Assembly: GCF_020618475.1 (NCBI RefSeq)
Contig: NZ_CP085335.1
Span: 620,001-684,000, forward strand
Reading direction: 5' to 3'
Length of the DNA: 64,000 nucleotides
Source of the DNA: Haladaptatus halobius
Lineage (GTDB): Archaea > Halobacteriota > Halobacteria > Halobacteriales > Haladaptataceae
The stretch's first letter is position 1. Each line of letters starts with the position of its first letter. Under the pieces are notes generated by a model. That model ran no database searches and was not told where the DNA came from. It saw only the letters and a list, made by a program, of their open reading frames with translations. A program made the translations under genes and the position numbers. This document shows, one piece after another, positions 34,823-44,454 of this stretch.

Positions 34823-35284
34823 ATGAACCCGACAGCGGGTGCGGTGGCGCTCGGTTGCTTGCTCGGCAGCGTCGCGGTCGACGTCTGCGTCCACGAGGCG
34901 CTCCACGTCTGTTTTCTTCGGGCGATCGGCGTTTCGTGTTGGATGGAGTATCTTCCGAACCGCGCGACGACCGGCGTCGCCGTCGGTCTGCTCGGCGGGT
35001 CGTGGGCGCGCGTGACGCTCTCGGAGATTCCCGAGGCGACGTCGGTTCGCGGACTCCGACTGGCGACGTTGAGTCTCCTGCTCATGCTGACCCCGTTTTC
35101 GCTCGTCGCTCTCGGCGCAGCCCCCGACCCGACGACGCTCGAGAACCCGTCGCTGCAACTGGCGACCGTCGGGTGGTTCGCGACTGTCCTTCCGAGTCCG
35201 CAGGATTTTGCGATGTTCTGGCGGGCGAATGACCTGCACGGATACACCGACGCCTATCGGGGCGAGTGGTTCGAAACCGCGTGA
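34823..35284 (+). CDS. Membrane protein with HEALH (HExxH) motif
   Basis: The protein has 153 residues. Its first helix carries the HExxH motif in VAVDVCVHEALHVCFLRAIG, and a later segment contains SPQDFAMFWRAND, reminiscent of the second conserved region of DUF3267-like and site-2-protease-like intramembrane zinc proteins. There are about three further hydrophobic segments. It could be a small intramembrane metalloprotease or a degenerate relative. No substrate gene is adjacent. The zinc-motif reading is direct; function is inferred. Confidence 0.6.
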   Translation: MNPTAGAVALGCLLGSVAVDVCVHEALHVCFLRAIGVSCWMEYLPNRATTGVAVGLLGGSWARVTLSEIPEATSVRGLRLATLSLLLMLTPFSLVALGAAPDPTTLENPSLQLATVGWFATVLPSPQDFAMFWRANDLHGYTDAYRGEWFETA

Positions 35285-35413
35285 ACGAACTCCGTCCGGT
35301 CGGGACGATTCGTTGCAGTGGGGGTTCGTCGTCGGTGACGGACGGAGCCGAGGGACGTGACGGAACCACCTGTCAATTTAAACACCATTCTGAGAAAATT
35401 TCGAACGGAAAAC

Positions 35414-35650
35414 ATGCCTAACACCGCGAAAATCGTCCTCGGACTCGGCGGAATCTGTATCGGTCTACTCGGCTACCGCTACGCCTACTACCTGTCGCGG
35501 TTCGGCGAAGAACTGGACGCCATCGGAAGCACGAGGCCGATGGGCGAGGTCGAACCGACGAACTGGAAGGTAATCCTCACGCAGATTAGCTTCCTCTTTC
35601 TGGCCGCGCTCGGAGCGTTCACCGCTCTCTCCGGGATGTTCGCCCCGTAG
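35414..35650 (+). CDS. Two-helix membrane protein of unknown function
   Basis: The protein has 78 residues. The first helix is TAKIVLGLGGICIGLLGYRY and the second QISFLFLAALGAFTALSG, with a short acidic connecting loop. The ATG at 35414 gives MPNTAKIVLG. An earlier in-frame ATG at 35357 is less likely because its 19 residues look like spacer. It converges on leuB with about 15 bases between stops. No family recognised. Confidence 0.6.
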   Translation: MPNTAKIVLGLGGICIGLLGYRYAYYLSRFGEELDAIGSTRPMGEVEPTNWKVILTQISFLFLAALGAFTALSGMFAP

Positions 35651-35666
35651 TCGAGAAGGTGAACCG

Positions 35667-36647
35667 CTACAACCGTCCGAGAACCGCCTCGGTGACCTCC
35701 TCGGTTCCCGCGTCGCCGCCGAGGTCGGGCGTCCGCGGACCGTCTTCCAGCACCGATTCCGTCGCCCCACGAACCGCCCGTCCCTCGTCGTCGTAACCGA
35801 GATACTCCAGCAGCATCGCGGCGGAGAACACGGTCGCGCAGGGGTTCGCCACCCCTTCGCCCGCGATGTCCGGGGCAGTGCCGTGGACGGGTTCGAACAG
35901 GGCGCGTTCCGGGCCGATGTTCGCCGAGGGGAGCAGCCCCAGACCGCCGACGAGTCCGGCGGCGAGGTCGGAGAGTACGTCGCCAGCGAGGTTCGGGCAG
36001 ACGACCACGTCGTACTCCTCGGGGTGCAGACAGAGGTGGGTCGCCAGCGCGTCCATCAGGGCCTCGTCGTGGGATACGCCGCGCTCGTCGGCCACGCGAG
36101 CCACCGTATCCCGAAAGAGGCCGTCGGTTTCGCGCATCACGTTCGCCTTGTGCGCGACGGTGAACCCGTCTTCGCCGCGCTCGTCGACGTACTCGCAGGC
36201 GAACTCGGCGAGTCGCTCGGAGGCGGATTCGGTGACGACGCGGGTCAAGGTCGCAACGTCGTCGCTGAGGCGCGATTCGTGGCCCGCGTAGACGCCCTCC
36301 GTGTTCTCGCGGAGGAAGACGAGGTCGGTCTCCGGTCGGAGCGCGTCGGTGCCGGGGTGGGCTCGCGCGGGCCGGACGTTGACGAACGCGTCCACCGCCC
36401 GGCGGAGCGGGAGGATGACGTCCGCCGCGGTTTCGCCCGCCGCACCGAACAGGGTGGCGTCCGCGCCGGCGACGACGTCGCGCGTTTCGTCCGGAAGGGC
36501 GGTTCCCGTCTCGGCTTTCACCGCGTCGCCGGCGTAGGCCGTGACGAACTCGAACTCCGGCTCCGCGGCTTCGAGGACGCGTCGGGCGGCAGGGACGACT
36601 TCCCGCCCGATTCCGTCGCCGGGGACGACCGCGATTTGCTCGGTCAT
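35667..36647 (-). CDS. leuB: 3-isopropylmalate dehydrogenase LeuB
   Basis: The protein has 326 residues. It begins [20 protein letters not shown], has the substrate arginine block [12 protein letters not shown] and the metal-site [20 protein letters not shown], then [20 protein letters not shown]. It oxidatively decarboxylates 3-isopropylmalate with NAD+, the third leucine-specific step. It is the last gene of the leftward ilv-leu operon and overlaps leuD by four bases. Confidence 0.93.
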   Translation of the reverse strand: MTEQIAVVPGDGIGREVVPAARRVLEAAEPEFEFVTAYAGDAVKAETGTALPDETRDVVAGADATLFGAAGETAADVILPLRRAVDAFVNVRPARAHPGTDALRPETDLVFLRENTEGVYAGHESRLSDDVATLTRVVTESASERLAEFACEYVDERGEDGFTVAHKANVMRETDGLFRDTVARVADERGVSHDEALMDALATHLCLHPEEYDVVVCPNLAGDVLSDLAAGLVGGLGLLPSANIGPERALFEPVHGTAPDIAGEGVANPCATVFSAAMLLEYLGYDDEGRAVRGATESVLEDGPRTPDLGGDAGTEEVTEAVLGRL

Positions 36648-37255
36648 GTGTCGACGTAAGGGAGGCTCCGGGCCGTCTCCTCGATGGCCTGTTCGTTCGA
36701 CTTCATGAGGGCGGTCGTGTCCCAGATACCCTCCACGAGCGCCTTCCGCTGGGCGTCGTCCACGTTCGCCGCGATTTCGCGGTCGTCGTAGCGCACCGCC
36801 TCGCCCGCCACGTCGACCTCGATTTCAACGTCGGGGTTCGATTCAACGTAGTTCTGGAGGTCGGCGATCGCCTCGCCGTCGGCGGTGACGGTCGGAATCC
36901 CGAGCGCGAGGCAGTTGCCCGCGAAAATTTCGGCGAAGCTCTCGCCGACGATGGCGTCGATGCCCCAGCGCGCTAGCGCCTGCGGCGCGTGTTCGCGCGA
37001 GGAGCCGCAGCCAAAGTTGGCATTGACGACCAGCACGGACGCCTCCCGGTGGTCGTCGTCGTTGAAGGGGTGGTCTTTCTGCTCGTCGTCCTCGTCGAAC
37101 CGCTGGTCGAAGAACGCGAACTGGCCCAGTCCGTCGAAGGTGACGACCTTCATGAACCGGGCCGGGATTATCTGGTCGGTGTCGATGTCGTTACCCCGAA
37201 CCGCGATACCGGTTCCCGAGGCCCGCTCGACTTTCTTCACTCCGTCGTCGCTCAT
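36644..37255 (-). CDS. leuD: 3-isopropylmalate dehydratase small subunit LeuD
   Basis: The protein has 203 residues. It contains [17 protein letters not shown] and [20 protein letters not shown], the LeuD/aconitase swivel-domain motifs. With LeuC it isomerises 2-isopropylmalate to 3-isopropylmalate. Four-base overlaps with leuC upstream and leuB downstream show tight coupling. Length is normal for the haloarchaeal leuCD-type small subunit. Confidence 0.94.
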   Translation of the reverse strand: MSDDGVKKVERASGTGIAVRGNDIDTDQIIPARFMKVVTFDGLGQFAFFDQRFDEDDEQKDHPFNDDDHREASVLVVNANFGCGSSREHAPQALARWGIDAIVGESFAEIFAGNCLALGIPTVTADGEAIADLQNYVESNPDVEIEVDVAGEAVRYDDREIAANVDDAQRKALVEGIWDTTALMKSNEQAIEETARSLPYVDT

Positions 37256-38673
37256 GCCGTCGCCACCTCCGACAGTTCGCGCACGTCGGTCACCTCGCCG
37301 CGAACCGCGGCGGCGGCGACCATCTCGGGATTCATCAGGACGGTTCGACCCTCCGGACTACCCTGCCGCCCGACAAAGTTGCGATTCGAGGAGGACGCGG
37401 AAGCTTCGTCGCCCTCCAACTGATCCGCGTTCATCCCGAGACACATCGAACAGCCCGCGTCGCGCCAGTCGAAGCCGGCCTCGCGGAAGGTTTCGTCCAG
37501 TCCCTCTCGCTCCGCGGCGGCTTTCACGCGTTGGCTTCCGGGGACGACCATCGCCCGCACGTCGTCGTGCACTTCGCGGCCCTCGACGACGCTCGCGGCT
37601 CGGCGCAGGTCGGGGAGGCGAGCGTTCGTACAGGAGCCGAGGAACGCCACGTCGATGTCGTACCCTTGCATCGTCTCGCCGGGTTCGACGCGCATGTGCT
37701 CCTGCGCTTGCTGGGCCGTCTCGCGTTTCGATTCCGGCAGGTCGTCCGGCTCCGGAATCGGCTCCGTGACGCCGACGCCCTGTCCGGGCGTCGTTCCCCA
37801 CGTTACCATCGGTTCGAGCGCGGAGCCGTCGATCTCCACCACGTCGTCGTAGGTGGCGTCGTCGTCCGACCGCACCGACTCCCAGTAGGGTTTCAGGCGC
37901 TCGAACTTCTCGGGGTCGTCCTGAAAGGCGTCCGTCTCGCGCAGGTACTCGAAGGTCGTCTCGTCGGGGTTGACGTAGCCCGCGCGGGCGCCGCCCTCGA
38001 TGGACATGTTACAGATGCTCATCCGACCTTCCATATCCAAGTTATCGACGGCCTCGCCCGCGTACTCGTAGACGTAGCCGACGCCGCCGTCGGTTCCGAG
38101 TCGGCGGATGATCTCGAGGATAACGTCCTTCGCGGAGACGCCCTCTCCGAGGTCGCCCGTCACCCGAATCTGGCGCACGTCCTGCTTTTCCATCGCCACG
38201 GTGCCGGTCGCCAACACGTCCCGAATCTGGCTCGTGCCGATACCGAACGCCAGCGCGCCGAACGCTCCGTGCGTGGCGGTGTGGCTGTCGCCGCAGACGA
38301 CGGTCGTGCCGGGTTGCGTCAGACCTTGCTCCGGACCGATGACGTGGACGATACCTTGGTCGCCCGTTTCGGGTCTCGAGAACTCGATGCCCGATTCGCG
38401 GACGTTCGTCTCCAGTTCGGCCATCATCTCCTCCGCGGAGTCGTCGTCGTAGGGCCGCGACTGGTCGGCAGTCGGGACGATGTGGTCGACCGTGGCGTGG
38501 GTGCGGTCGGGGTATGCGACCTCCATGTCGCGCTCCCGCAACATGCCGAACGCCTGCGGGCTCGTCACCTCGTGGACGAGGTGGAGACCGACGAACAACT
38601 GGGTCTGTCCGGTCGGGAGTTCGGTGACTTTGTGGTTCTCCCACACGGTATCGTACAGCGTGCCTTTGCTCAT
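37252..38673 (-). CDS. leuC: 3-isopropylmalate dehydratase large subunit LeuC
   Basis: The protein has 473 residues. Diagnostic stretches are TLYDTVWENHKVTELPTGQT, TVVCGDSHTATHGAFGALAF and AFLGSCTNARLPDLRRAASV, then the cluster cysteines in WRDAGCSMCLGMNADQLEGD. It binds a 4Fe-4S cluster and partners with LeuD. Its ATG overlaps the end of the upstream short hypothetical gene by four bases. Confidence 0.96.
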   Translation of the reverse strand: MSKGTLYDTVWENHKVTELPTGQTQLFVGLHLVHEVTSPQAFGMLRERDMEVAYPDRTHATVDHIVPTADQSRPYDDDSAEEMMAELETNVRESGIEFSRPETGDQGIVHVIGPEQGLTQPGTTVVCGDSHTATHGAFGALAFGIGTSQIRDVLATGTVAMEKQDVRQIRVTGDLGEGVSAKDVILEIIRRLGTDGGVGYVYEYAGEAVDNLDMEGRMSICNMSIEGGARAGYVNPDETTFEYLRETDAFQDDPEKFERLKPYWESVRSDDDATYDDVVEIDGSALEPMVTWGTTPGQGVGVTEPIPEPDDLPESKRETAQQAQEHMRVEPGETMQGYDIDVAFLGSCTNARLPDLRRAASVVEGREVHDDVRAMVVPGSQRVKAAAEREGLDETFREAGFDWRDAGCSMCLGMNADQLEGDEASASSSNRNFVGRQGSPEGRTVLMNPEMVAAAAVRGEVTDVRELSEVATA

Positions 38674-38966
38674 CGATTCTCCACCTGCTCTTCCGTCTCT
38701 ACCTGCTTCTCGTAGCCGCGTTCGAACACGCTGTCCGCGTCACCCGCGCCCTCCGGCGGGGTGTGAGGCACGTCGGCCATGGTTTCGGTTTCCTCCTCGG
38801 CGTCCTCGTCGGAATCCCCGCCCGCCCGAGAGTCGATTTGATCACCGCCGTCTGTGACGACCGGCCCGCGGTCGAAGACGCGCGTCATCGCCCCCTCGTC
38901 GGCGTACGGATGGGTGTGGCTGATGTCGCCCATCGCCCGTCCGTCACCGTCCGATTTTTCAATCAT
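38670..38966 (-). CDS. Small acidic protein within the leucine operon
   Basis: The protein has 98 residues, very acidic and low in hydrophobics, starting [20 protein letters not shown]. It contains two related segments, [20 protein letters not shown] and [20 protein letters not shown], which look like an internal duplication of H-T-x-P-x(5-10)-F-[DE]-R-G. It is embedded between ilvC and leuC with overlaps at both ends (8 and 4 bases). A role in leucine enzyme assembly or regulation is possible but speculative. I do not know a named family. Confidence 0.75.
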   Translation of the reverse strand: MIEKSDGDGRAMGDISHTHPYADEGAMTRVFDRGPVVTDGGDQIDSRAGGDSDEDAEEETETMADVPHTPPEGAGDADSVFERGYEKQVETEEQVENR

Positions 38967-40008
38967 CGGCCGCCACCTCCGTTTTCTCCTCCTCCGGCGA
39001 CTCCGACACCTCGGCCCACGCGAACAGGTCTCGGAGTTTCTCGCCCACTTCCTCGATGTCGTGGCTCTTCTCGGCCTGCCGCCGCTGGCGGTAGCCCGGG
39101 CGTCCGGCCTGATTCTCCAGAATCCACTCGCGGGCGAACTCGCCGTTCTGAACCGCCTCGAGCACTTGCTCCATGTTCTCGCGGGCGTGGTCGTCCACGA
39201 TGACCTCGCCGCGGGTGAGGCCGCCGTACTCGGCGGTGTCGGAGACCGAATCCCACATCTCGCCGAGGCCGCCCTCGTACATCAGGTCGACGATGAGCTT
39301 CATCTCGTTCAGACACTCGAAGTAGGCCATCTCCGGGGAGTAGCCCGCGTCCACGAGCGTCTCGTAGCCGGCCTTGATGAGTTCGGTGATGCCGCCGCAG
39401 AGCACGGCTTGCTCGCCGAACAGGTCGGTCTCCGTCTCCTCGCGGAAGGTGGTCTCCACCACGCCCGCCCGGGTGCAGCCGATGGCCTTCGCGTAGGCCA
39501 GCGCCTCGGCTTTCGCCTCGCCGCTGGCGTCTCGGTAGATGGCGAGCAGGCCCGGCGTTCCCTCGTCGGCCTCGTAGTTCCGGCGGACGAGGTGGCCGGG
39601 TGACTTCGGCGCGACCATCGTCACGTCCACGTCCTCCGGCGGTTCTATCTGTCCGTAGTGGATGTTGAAGCCGTGCGCGAACTGGAGCGTGTCGCCCGGT
39701 TCGAGTTCGGGTTCGACGTCGTCGTACACCGCGGGCTGGACGGTGTCCGGAACGAGCACCGAGACGATGTTCGCCTCGCTAGCCGCTTCCTTCGGCGTCG
39801 CCACGCGCAGGCCGTCGGCCTCGGCCGCGTCGCGCGAGGACGACCCTTCGCGGAGGCCGACAACCACGTCGACCCCGCTGTCGGCGAGGTTCTGGGCGTG
39901 GGCGTGGCCCTGACTGCCGTACCCCAGTACGGCGACCGTCGCGTTCGCAAGTCGTTCGTCGTCCGCGTCACTGTCGTAGTATATCGTCGTGTCGGGTTCG
40001 TCTGTCAT
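38959..40008 (-). CDS. ilvC: Ketol-acid reductoisomerase IlvC
   Basis: The protein has 349 residues, class I. The NAD(P)-binding motif is [20 protein letters not shown], the metal site is in [20 protein letters not shown], and [20 protein letters not shown] is the family block after the Rossmann fold. It converts acetolactate or acetohydroxybutyrate into dihydroxy acids for valine and isoleucine. A C-terminal Glu-rich tail ([14 protein letters not shown]) is a haloarchaeal feature. It sits 4 bases after ilvN. Confidence 0.96.
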   Translation of the reverse strand: MTDEPDTTIYYDSDADDERLANATVAVLGYGSQGHAHAQNLADSGVDVVVGLREGSSSRDAAEADGLRVATPKEAASEANIVSVLVPDTVQPAVYDDVEPELEPGDTLQFAHGFNIHYGQIEPPEDVDVTMVAPKSPGHLVRRNYEADEGTPGLLAIYRDASGEAKAEALAYAKAIGCTRAGVVETTFREETETDLFGEQAVLCGGITELIKAGYETLVDAGYSPEMAYFECLNEMKLIVDLMYEGGLGEMWDSVSDTAEYGGLTRGEVIVDDHARENMEQVLEAVQNGEFAREWILENQAGRPGYRQRRQAEKSHDIEEVGEKLRDLFAWAEVSESPEEEKTEVAADD

Positions 40009-40012
40009 GGTT

Positions 40013-40792
40013 TCAGTTGTCGGATGTGTCGGTCGCGTCGCGCGTTTCTTCGCTATCTCGCTCGGGAGTCGGCGCGGTGGAGTGTCCCGGCTCCTCGCCG
40101 GGCGTGGTCGGCGTGTCGCCGCGGGCGAGCGCGGTCTGGCCGGTTCGGGCGATCTCGATGATGCCGAACTGTCGGAAGGCGTCGACCGCGTCGTCTATCT
40201 TCTGCTGGTCGCCAGTGATCTCCACCGTGATGGTTCGCGGCCCGGCGTCCAACGTCCGTCCCTCGTACATCTGCGTGATCGCGTGAACCTTGTCCGGCTC
40301 GTCGCCGCGAACCTTCAGGAGCACCAACTCGCCCCGAACGGCGTCGTCGTCCAGTTCGCCCACCTGGATGACGGGCTTGAGCTTCGTCAGCTGTTTTTTC
40401 ACCTGGTCGATGCCGGGGTCGGTCTCCTCGACCACGAGCGTGATGCGGGCGTGACCCTCGACCGTCGTCGGGCCGACCGTCAGGCTCTCGATGTTGAACC
40501 GCCGCCGGGAGAACAGCCCGGAGACGCGCGATAGGACGCCCGGTTCGTGCTCGACCAGCGCGGAGACGACCGCGGTTCGGTACCGGGGTTCAGCCTCCGC
40601 CTCCGGGTCGACCCGGATGCCCTGCTCGTTGCGGCGACCCTCGGGATGAGGGCGCTCTTTCGGAGCGGGACCGGGCATCCCGGACGACGGCACGTCCGAC
40701 TCGGCTTCCGCGGCCGACTCCGGTCGGTCTTCCACCGAGAACTCCGACTTGGCGTCGTCGCCGGAACTCTCGACCGCGTCCTCACCGCTCAT
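40013..40792 (-). CDS. ilvN: Acetolactate synthase small (regulatory) subunit IlvN
   Basis: The protein has 259 residues. An ACT domain starts at about residue 75 ([20 protein letters not shown]) and is followed by [20 protein letters not shown] and KVIQVGELD-type blocks. Compared with bacterial IlvN (about 160 residues) it has a 70-residue acidic N-terminal extension and a Thr/Pro-rich tail, both common in haloarchaea. It modulates IlvB by binding branched-chain amino acids. It overlaps ilvB by four bases. Confidence 0.9.
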   Translation of the reverse strand: MSGEDAVESSGDDAKSEFSVEDRPESAAEAESDVPSSGMPGPAPKERPHPEGRRNEQGIRVDPEAEAEPRYRTAVVSALVEHEPGVLSRVSGLFSRRRFNIESLTVGPTTVEGHARITLVVEETDPGIDQVKKQLTKLKPVIQVGELDDDAVRGELVLLKVRGDEPDKVHAITQMYEGRTLDAGPRTITVEITGDQQKIDDAVDAFRQFGIIEIARTGQTALARGDTPTTPGEEPGHSTAPTPERDSEETRDATDTSDN

Positions 40793-42582
40793 AGTTGCTC
40801 CTCCGACAGGGCGAACTTCCCGTTCGCGCCGCCGCTTGCGACCATCGGGTAGACGTTCTCGGCGGGGTCGATGTGGAAGTCGATGACCGCCGGACCGTCG
40901 TAGGCCAGCGCCGATTTGATGGTGTCCGGCACCTCGTCGTAGGTGTCGACCCGGAAGCCCTGCGCGCCGAACGCCTCGGCCAGCTTGTCGAACTGCGGAC
41001 ACCAGTCGTAGTCGGCGGCCATCCGTCGGCCCTCGAAGAAGGCGTCCTGCCACTGGCGGACCATTCCGATGTACTCGTTGTTGAGCACGGCGACCGTGAT
41101 GTCGAGGTTCTCCCGAACCGCCACCGAGAGTTCCTGTATCGTCATCAGGAACGAACCGTCGCCGTCGACGCAGACCACCTGCTGGTCGTCGTCCGCGGCG
41201 AGGCGAGCGCCGACGGCGGCGGGGAGACCGTACCCCATCGTGCCGAGGCCGTGCGAGGAGATCCACCTCCGGGGGCTGCGGAACGTCCAGAACTGGGCGG
41301 CCCACATCTGGTGTTGTCCGACGCCGGTCGTGACGATGGTGTCGTCCGGCGTCGCCTCGTCCAGCGCCTCGACGACGAACTGCGGCTTGAGCGGTTCGTC
41401 CTCGGGCGTCCCGTAGGCCAGCGGATACTCCTCCTTCCACGTCCGGCACTGCTCGCGCCACTCCTGCCAGCGGTCGCCGGTGCGTCCCGACGACCGCCCG
41501 TCCGGCGAACTCGACATCGCCGCGTGGAGCTGGTCGACGACCGTTCCAGCGTCGCCGATAAGCGGGTAGTCGGCGTGGACGTTCTTCGATATCTCGGCGG
41601 GGTCGATGTCGACGTGGACGACCTCCGCCTCGGGCGCGAAGGTGTCGACGCCGCCGGTCAGCCGGTCGTCGAACCGACAGCCGACGGCGATCAACGTATC
41701 GCAGTGCGTGACGGCCATGTTGGCGTAACCGGTGCCGTGCATGCCCGCCCACGACAGGCAGAGGTCGTGGTCTTCGGGTATCGAGCCGATGGCGGGCATC
41801 GTCGTCACGACCGGGATTCCGTGCTCGACGGCGAAGCGCCGCGCCTCCTCGCAGGCTTCGCCTTTGACGACGCCGCCGCCGAACAGGAGCAGCGGTTTCT
41901 CCGCGCGCTTAATGGCGTCGGCCGCGGCCGCGACCGCCTCGGAATCGGCTTCCTCCCGCGGCGAGTAGGTCGACGGCGTCTCGGTGGGGCCGGGTTCGCG
42001 GTCGGTCTCGTCCATCGTGGTGTCCTTCGGCAGGTCGACGAGCGTCGGCCCGGGACGCCCCTCGTCGGCGAGGGCGAACGCCTCGCCGACGACGTCGCCG
42101 ACCGAGTCCGCATCGCCCGCGAAGTAGTTGTGCTTCGTGATGGGGGCGGTGACGCCGGTCGTGTCCGTTTCCTGGAAGGCGTCGGAGCCGACCATGGTCG
42201 AGGGAACCTGCCCCGTCAGCGCGAGCATCGCGTCCGAATCCATGTTGGCGTCGGCGATGCCGGTGACGAGGTTCGTCGCCCCCGGCCCGGAGGTGGCGAG
42301 GCAGACGCCCGGTTCGCCTTTGACGACACCGTAGGCGTCCGCGGCGTGGGCCGCACCCTGCTCGTGGGCCATCGTGACGTGGCGGATGTCCGAGTCGAAC
42401 AGCGCGTCGTAGACGGGCATGATGGCGCCGCCCTGCACGCCGAACATCGCTTCGACGCCGACCGCTTCGAGCGCGGCGACGATCGCGCTCGCGCCCGTCG
42501 CCTCCGCCTCGTTCGATTCTCGGTCGGTTCCGTCGCTCTCCTCCGTCTCTCGGGAGACGGCGTCGACTACCGGCTCGCTCAC
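40789..42582 (-). CDS. ilvB: Acetolactate synthase large subunit IlvB
   Basis: The protein has 597 residues. It is a ThDP enzyme: the catalytic Glu lies in HVTMAHEQGAAHAADAYG, and ThDP/Mg binding in QQVVCVDGDGSFLMTIQELS with VAVLNNEYIGMVRQWQ. It condenses two pyruvates, or pyruvate and 2-ketobutyrate, as first common step of the pathway. The start is GTG at 42582, giving MSEPVVDAVSRET. It overlaps a short upstream open frame. Followed directly by ilvN. Confidence 0.96.
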   Translation of the reverse strand: MSEPVVDAVSRETEESDGTDRESNEAEATGASAIVAALEAVGVEAMFGVQGGAIMPVYDALFDSDIRHVTMAHEQGAAHAADAYGVVKGEPGVCLATSGPGATNLVTGIADANMDSDAMLALTGQVPSTMVGSDAFQETDTTGVTAPITKHNYFAGDADSVGDVVGEAFALADEGRPGPTLVDLPKDTTMDETDREPGPTETPSTYSPREEADSEAVAAAADAIKRAEKPLLLFGGGVVKGEACEEARRFAVEHGIPVVTTMPAIGSIPEDHDLCLSWAGMHGTGYANMAVTHCDTLIAVGCRFDDRLTGGVDTFAPEAEVVHVDIDPAEISKNVHADYPLIGDAGTVVDQLHAAMSSSPDGRSSGRTGDRWQEWREQCRTWKEEYPLAYGTPEDEPLKPQFVVEALDEATPDDTIVTTGVGQHQMWAAQFWTFRSPRRWISSHGLGTMGYGLPAAVGARLAADDDQQVVCVDGDGSFLMTIQELSVAVRENLDITVAVLNNEYIGMVRQWQDAFFEGRRMAADYDWCPQFDKLAEAFGAQGFRVDTYDEVPDTIKSALAYDGPAVIDFHIDPAENVYPMVASGGANGKFALSEEQL

Positions 42583-42653
42583 GGTGTGTTCACCTCGATT
42601 CGTCGGTCGTTCGTCGGTCGATACGTGCTTGCTGTCGTTCGTGTCTTTGACAT
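42579..42653 (-). CDS. Possible 24-codon leader ORF upstream of ilvB
   Basis: A short frame reads MSKTRTTASTYRPTNDRR then IEVNTP, and its TGA overlaps the GTG of ilvB (GTGA), the same coupling used elsewhere in this operon. It has few Leu/Val/Ile codons, so classical attenuation control is unlikely. It may be a coupling leader or chance. Confidence 0.3.
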   Translation of the reverse strand: MSKTRTTASTYRPTNDRRIEVNTP

Positions 42654-42715
42654 CGGTTTCTGCGCGTGCTCGGTACTGTTCGGTGGCGATTCGGTAGGGG
42701 TCGGGGAGAAGGAAG

Positions 42716-42739
42716 GTAGAGGGGCGGTTATGCCCCTAC
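42716..42739 (-). promoter_or_regulatory. Hairpin in the ilvB upstream region
   Basis: GTAG-A-GGGGC pairs with GCCCCTAC around a GGTTAT loop, one bulged base, 63-86 nt before the possible leader ORF start. The 352-bp gap between leuA and ilvB otherwise shows no gene. The hairpin could be a terminator for leuA transcripts or part of an ilvB control region. Confidence 0.4.
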
Positions 42740-42934
42740 AATAATGAGTACGCGCTCGGCAGCCTCGACGCTCGACACCTGCGGATTCGGAGTCGTGCGC
42801 GACTGTCGCATCTCTGGTTGTACGTTTCTTACCTCGACGGAAATAGCCCTTGCGCGGCGGGCAATACTTGCCTCGCGGTAGCCCGTCCCGTGGCAGTTGC
42901 TCACGAGGCGTCGCGCGAACGCGGGAGGTCATGG

Positions 42935-44140
42935 TCAGGCCGTCGCCTCCTCCCGAGAATCGACGCCCAGTTCGCGGGCGTATCGTCGAACGTCGCCCAC
43001 GGTGACGCGCTCCTTCTCGGCGCCGCGGTCTTTGACGCGGCGCGTTATCTGCCGGACTTCCGTGTCGGTGGGGTCGAACCCGGCTTGTCGCAGGTGCTTG
43101 CGAACCGAATGGGTGCCGGTGTGTTTGCCGAGGACGAACTCCCGGTTCGCGCCGACCATCTCGGGCGTCATCACGCCCGTCTCGAACGTGTCGCTGTTCT
43201 CGATGACGCCGGCGGCGTGGATTCCGCTCTCGTGGGCGAAGGCGTTCGCGCCCACCACCGGCTTGTTCGCGGGGACGCTCACGTCGCTGCAGCGTTCGAT
43301 CAACTCGGAAACGGTGGCGATCTGCGGCGTGTCGATGCCGGTATCGACGCCGTAGACGCTCTCGGCGGCCATGACGACCTCCTCGAAGGCGGCGTTTCCG
43401 GCGCGCTCGCCGATTCCGTTGACGCTCACCTGCACCTGCTCAGCGCCCGCTTCGAGACCGGCCATCGCGTTCGCGGTCGCCATCCCGAAGTCGTCGTGCG
43501 TGTGCACGTCGATGCGAGCGTCGGTGTGCTCGCGGATTCGCGCTATCAGGTCGGCGAATCGTCCGGGTGTGGCGACCCCGCAGGTGTCGGGGACGTTTAT
43601 CCACTCCACGCCGGCGTCGGTGACGGCTTCGACGACCTCGCCCATGTACTCGGGGTCGGTTCGGGTCGCGTCCATCGGCGAGAACATCGGAATCGCACCC
43701 GCCTCGGCGACTCGCTCGACCGCCTCCACGGCCCGCGATTTTACTTCGTCCCGCGTGGCGTGCATCGAATCCTCGATCTGCACGTCGCTGGTCGAAGCGA
43801 AGACGTGAACCATCTCCGCGCCGGTGTCGAGCGCGGTCTCCACGTCCCCGTCCACGACGCGAGCTAACGCGCAGGTGGTCGCCCGCGTCGAGTCGGCGAT
43901 GTCGCTGACGGCCTCGAACTCGGCGTCGCCATTGGCGGGGAACCCGGCCTCGATGACGTGGGTTCCCATCTCGTCCAGCGTCGCCGCTATCTCGCGCTTC
44001 TCGTCGGGCGAGAACGAAGTGCGTGGCGTCTGCTCACCGTCGCGGAGCGTCGTGTCGAAAACTCTGACTGTCTCAATCTCGTCGGTGTGGGCTAACGTGC
44101 CCTCGAAGAACTCGACCCCCCCTCTCGGAGGTGGTGTCAT
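42935..44140 (-). CDS. leuA: 2-isopropylmalate synthase family protein LeuA
   Basis: The protein has 401 residues. It carries the DRE-TIM signature VRVFDTTLRDGEQTPRTSFS and HTHDDFGMATANAMAGLEAG with the metal-binding His-x-His, then IGERAGNAAFEEVVMA. It condenses acetyl-CoA with a 2-keto acid. The close relatives (R)-citramalate synthase and homocitrate synthase share these motifs; the nearby leuBCD favour 2-isopropylmalate synthase. It lacks the C-terminal allosteric domain of bacterial LeuA, being only about 400 residues. It is the first gene of the leftward block. Confidence 0.88.
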   Translation of the reverse strand: MTPPPRGGVEFFEGTLAHTDEIETVRVFDTTLRDGEQTPRTSFSPDEKREIAATLDEMGTHVIEAGFPANGDAEFEAVSDIADSTRATTCALARVVDGDVETALDTGAEMVHVFASTSDVQIEDSMHATRDEVKSRAVEAVERVAEAGAIPMFSPMDATRTDPEYMGEVVEAVTDAGVEWINVPDTCGVATPGRFADLIARIREHTDARIDVHTHDDFGMATANAMAGLEAGAEQVQVSVNGIGERAGNAAFEEVVMAAESVYGVDTGIDTPQIATVSELIERCSDVSVPANKPVVGANAFAHESGIHAAGVIENSDTFETGVMTPEMVGANREFVLGKHTGTHSVRKHLRQAGFDPTDTEVRQITRRVKDRGAEKERVTVGDVRRYARELGVDSREEATA

Positions 44141-44176
44141 TTTCTGACATTGTACTCGATTGGAGTGGCGAACTTC

Positions 44177-44184
44177 TATTTAAG
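44177..44184 (-). promoter_or_regulatory. TATA box for leuA
   Basis: CTTAAATA on the minus strand lies about 40 nt upstream of the leuA ATG, which places transcription start about 13 nt before it. The remainder of the 314-bp gap up to 44454 shows only Arg-rich frames that I do not accept as genes. Confidence 0.5.
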
Positions 44185-44454
44185 CGTTGCGCTCAGACAG
44201 GTCGTTTCAGCGCCCGAGAACGACGGTTCGGTTCGCGGATTCGGTAAAATCGCGTGCCATCGTCGGAGTGGTATGACATTAGATTGTTTAAGGGGCCTGA
44301 ATCGATGGCCGGTAGCGTCGCGTCGACGGGCATGCTATCGGACTCATTCGAGGTCGATTCGCGGCGCTATCTTCCGCACCCGCGGTTGCGATGTCCGTCC
44401 GCAGACGGTCGCCGCGCGAAAAACGACGGGGGCAATTATCGTTCGGTCGCCAAC

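Noticed and set aside
40795-42744. 649-codon open frame on the plus strand across ilvB
   Set aside because: It mirrors ilvB; the protein is composed of shadow-like RRR and VGV repeats and has no start context.
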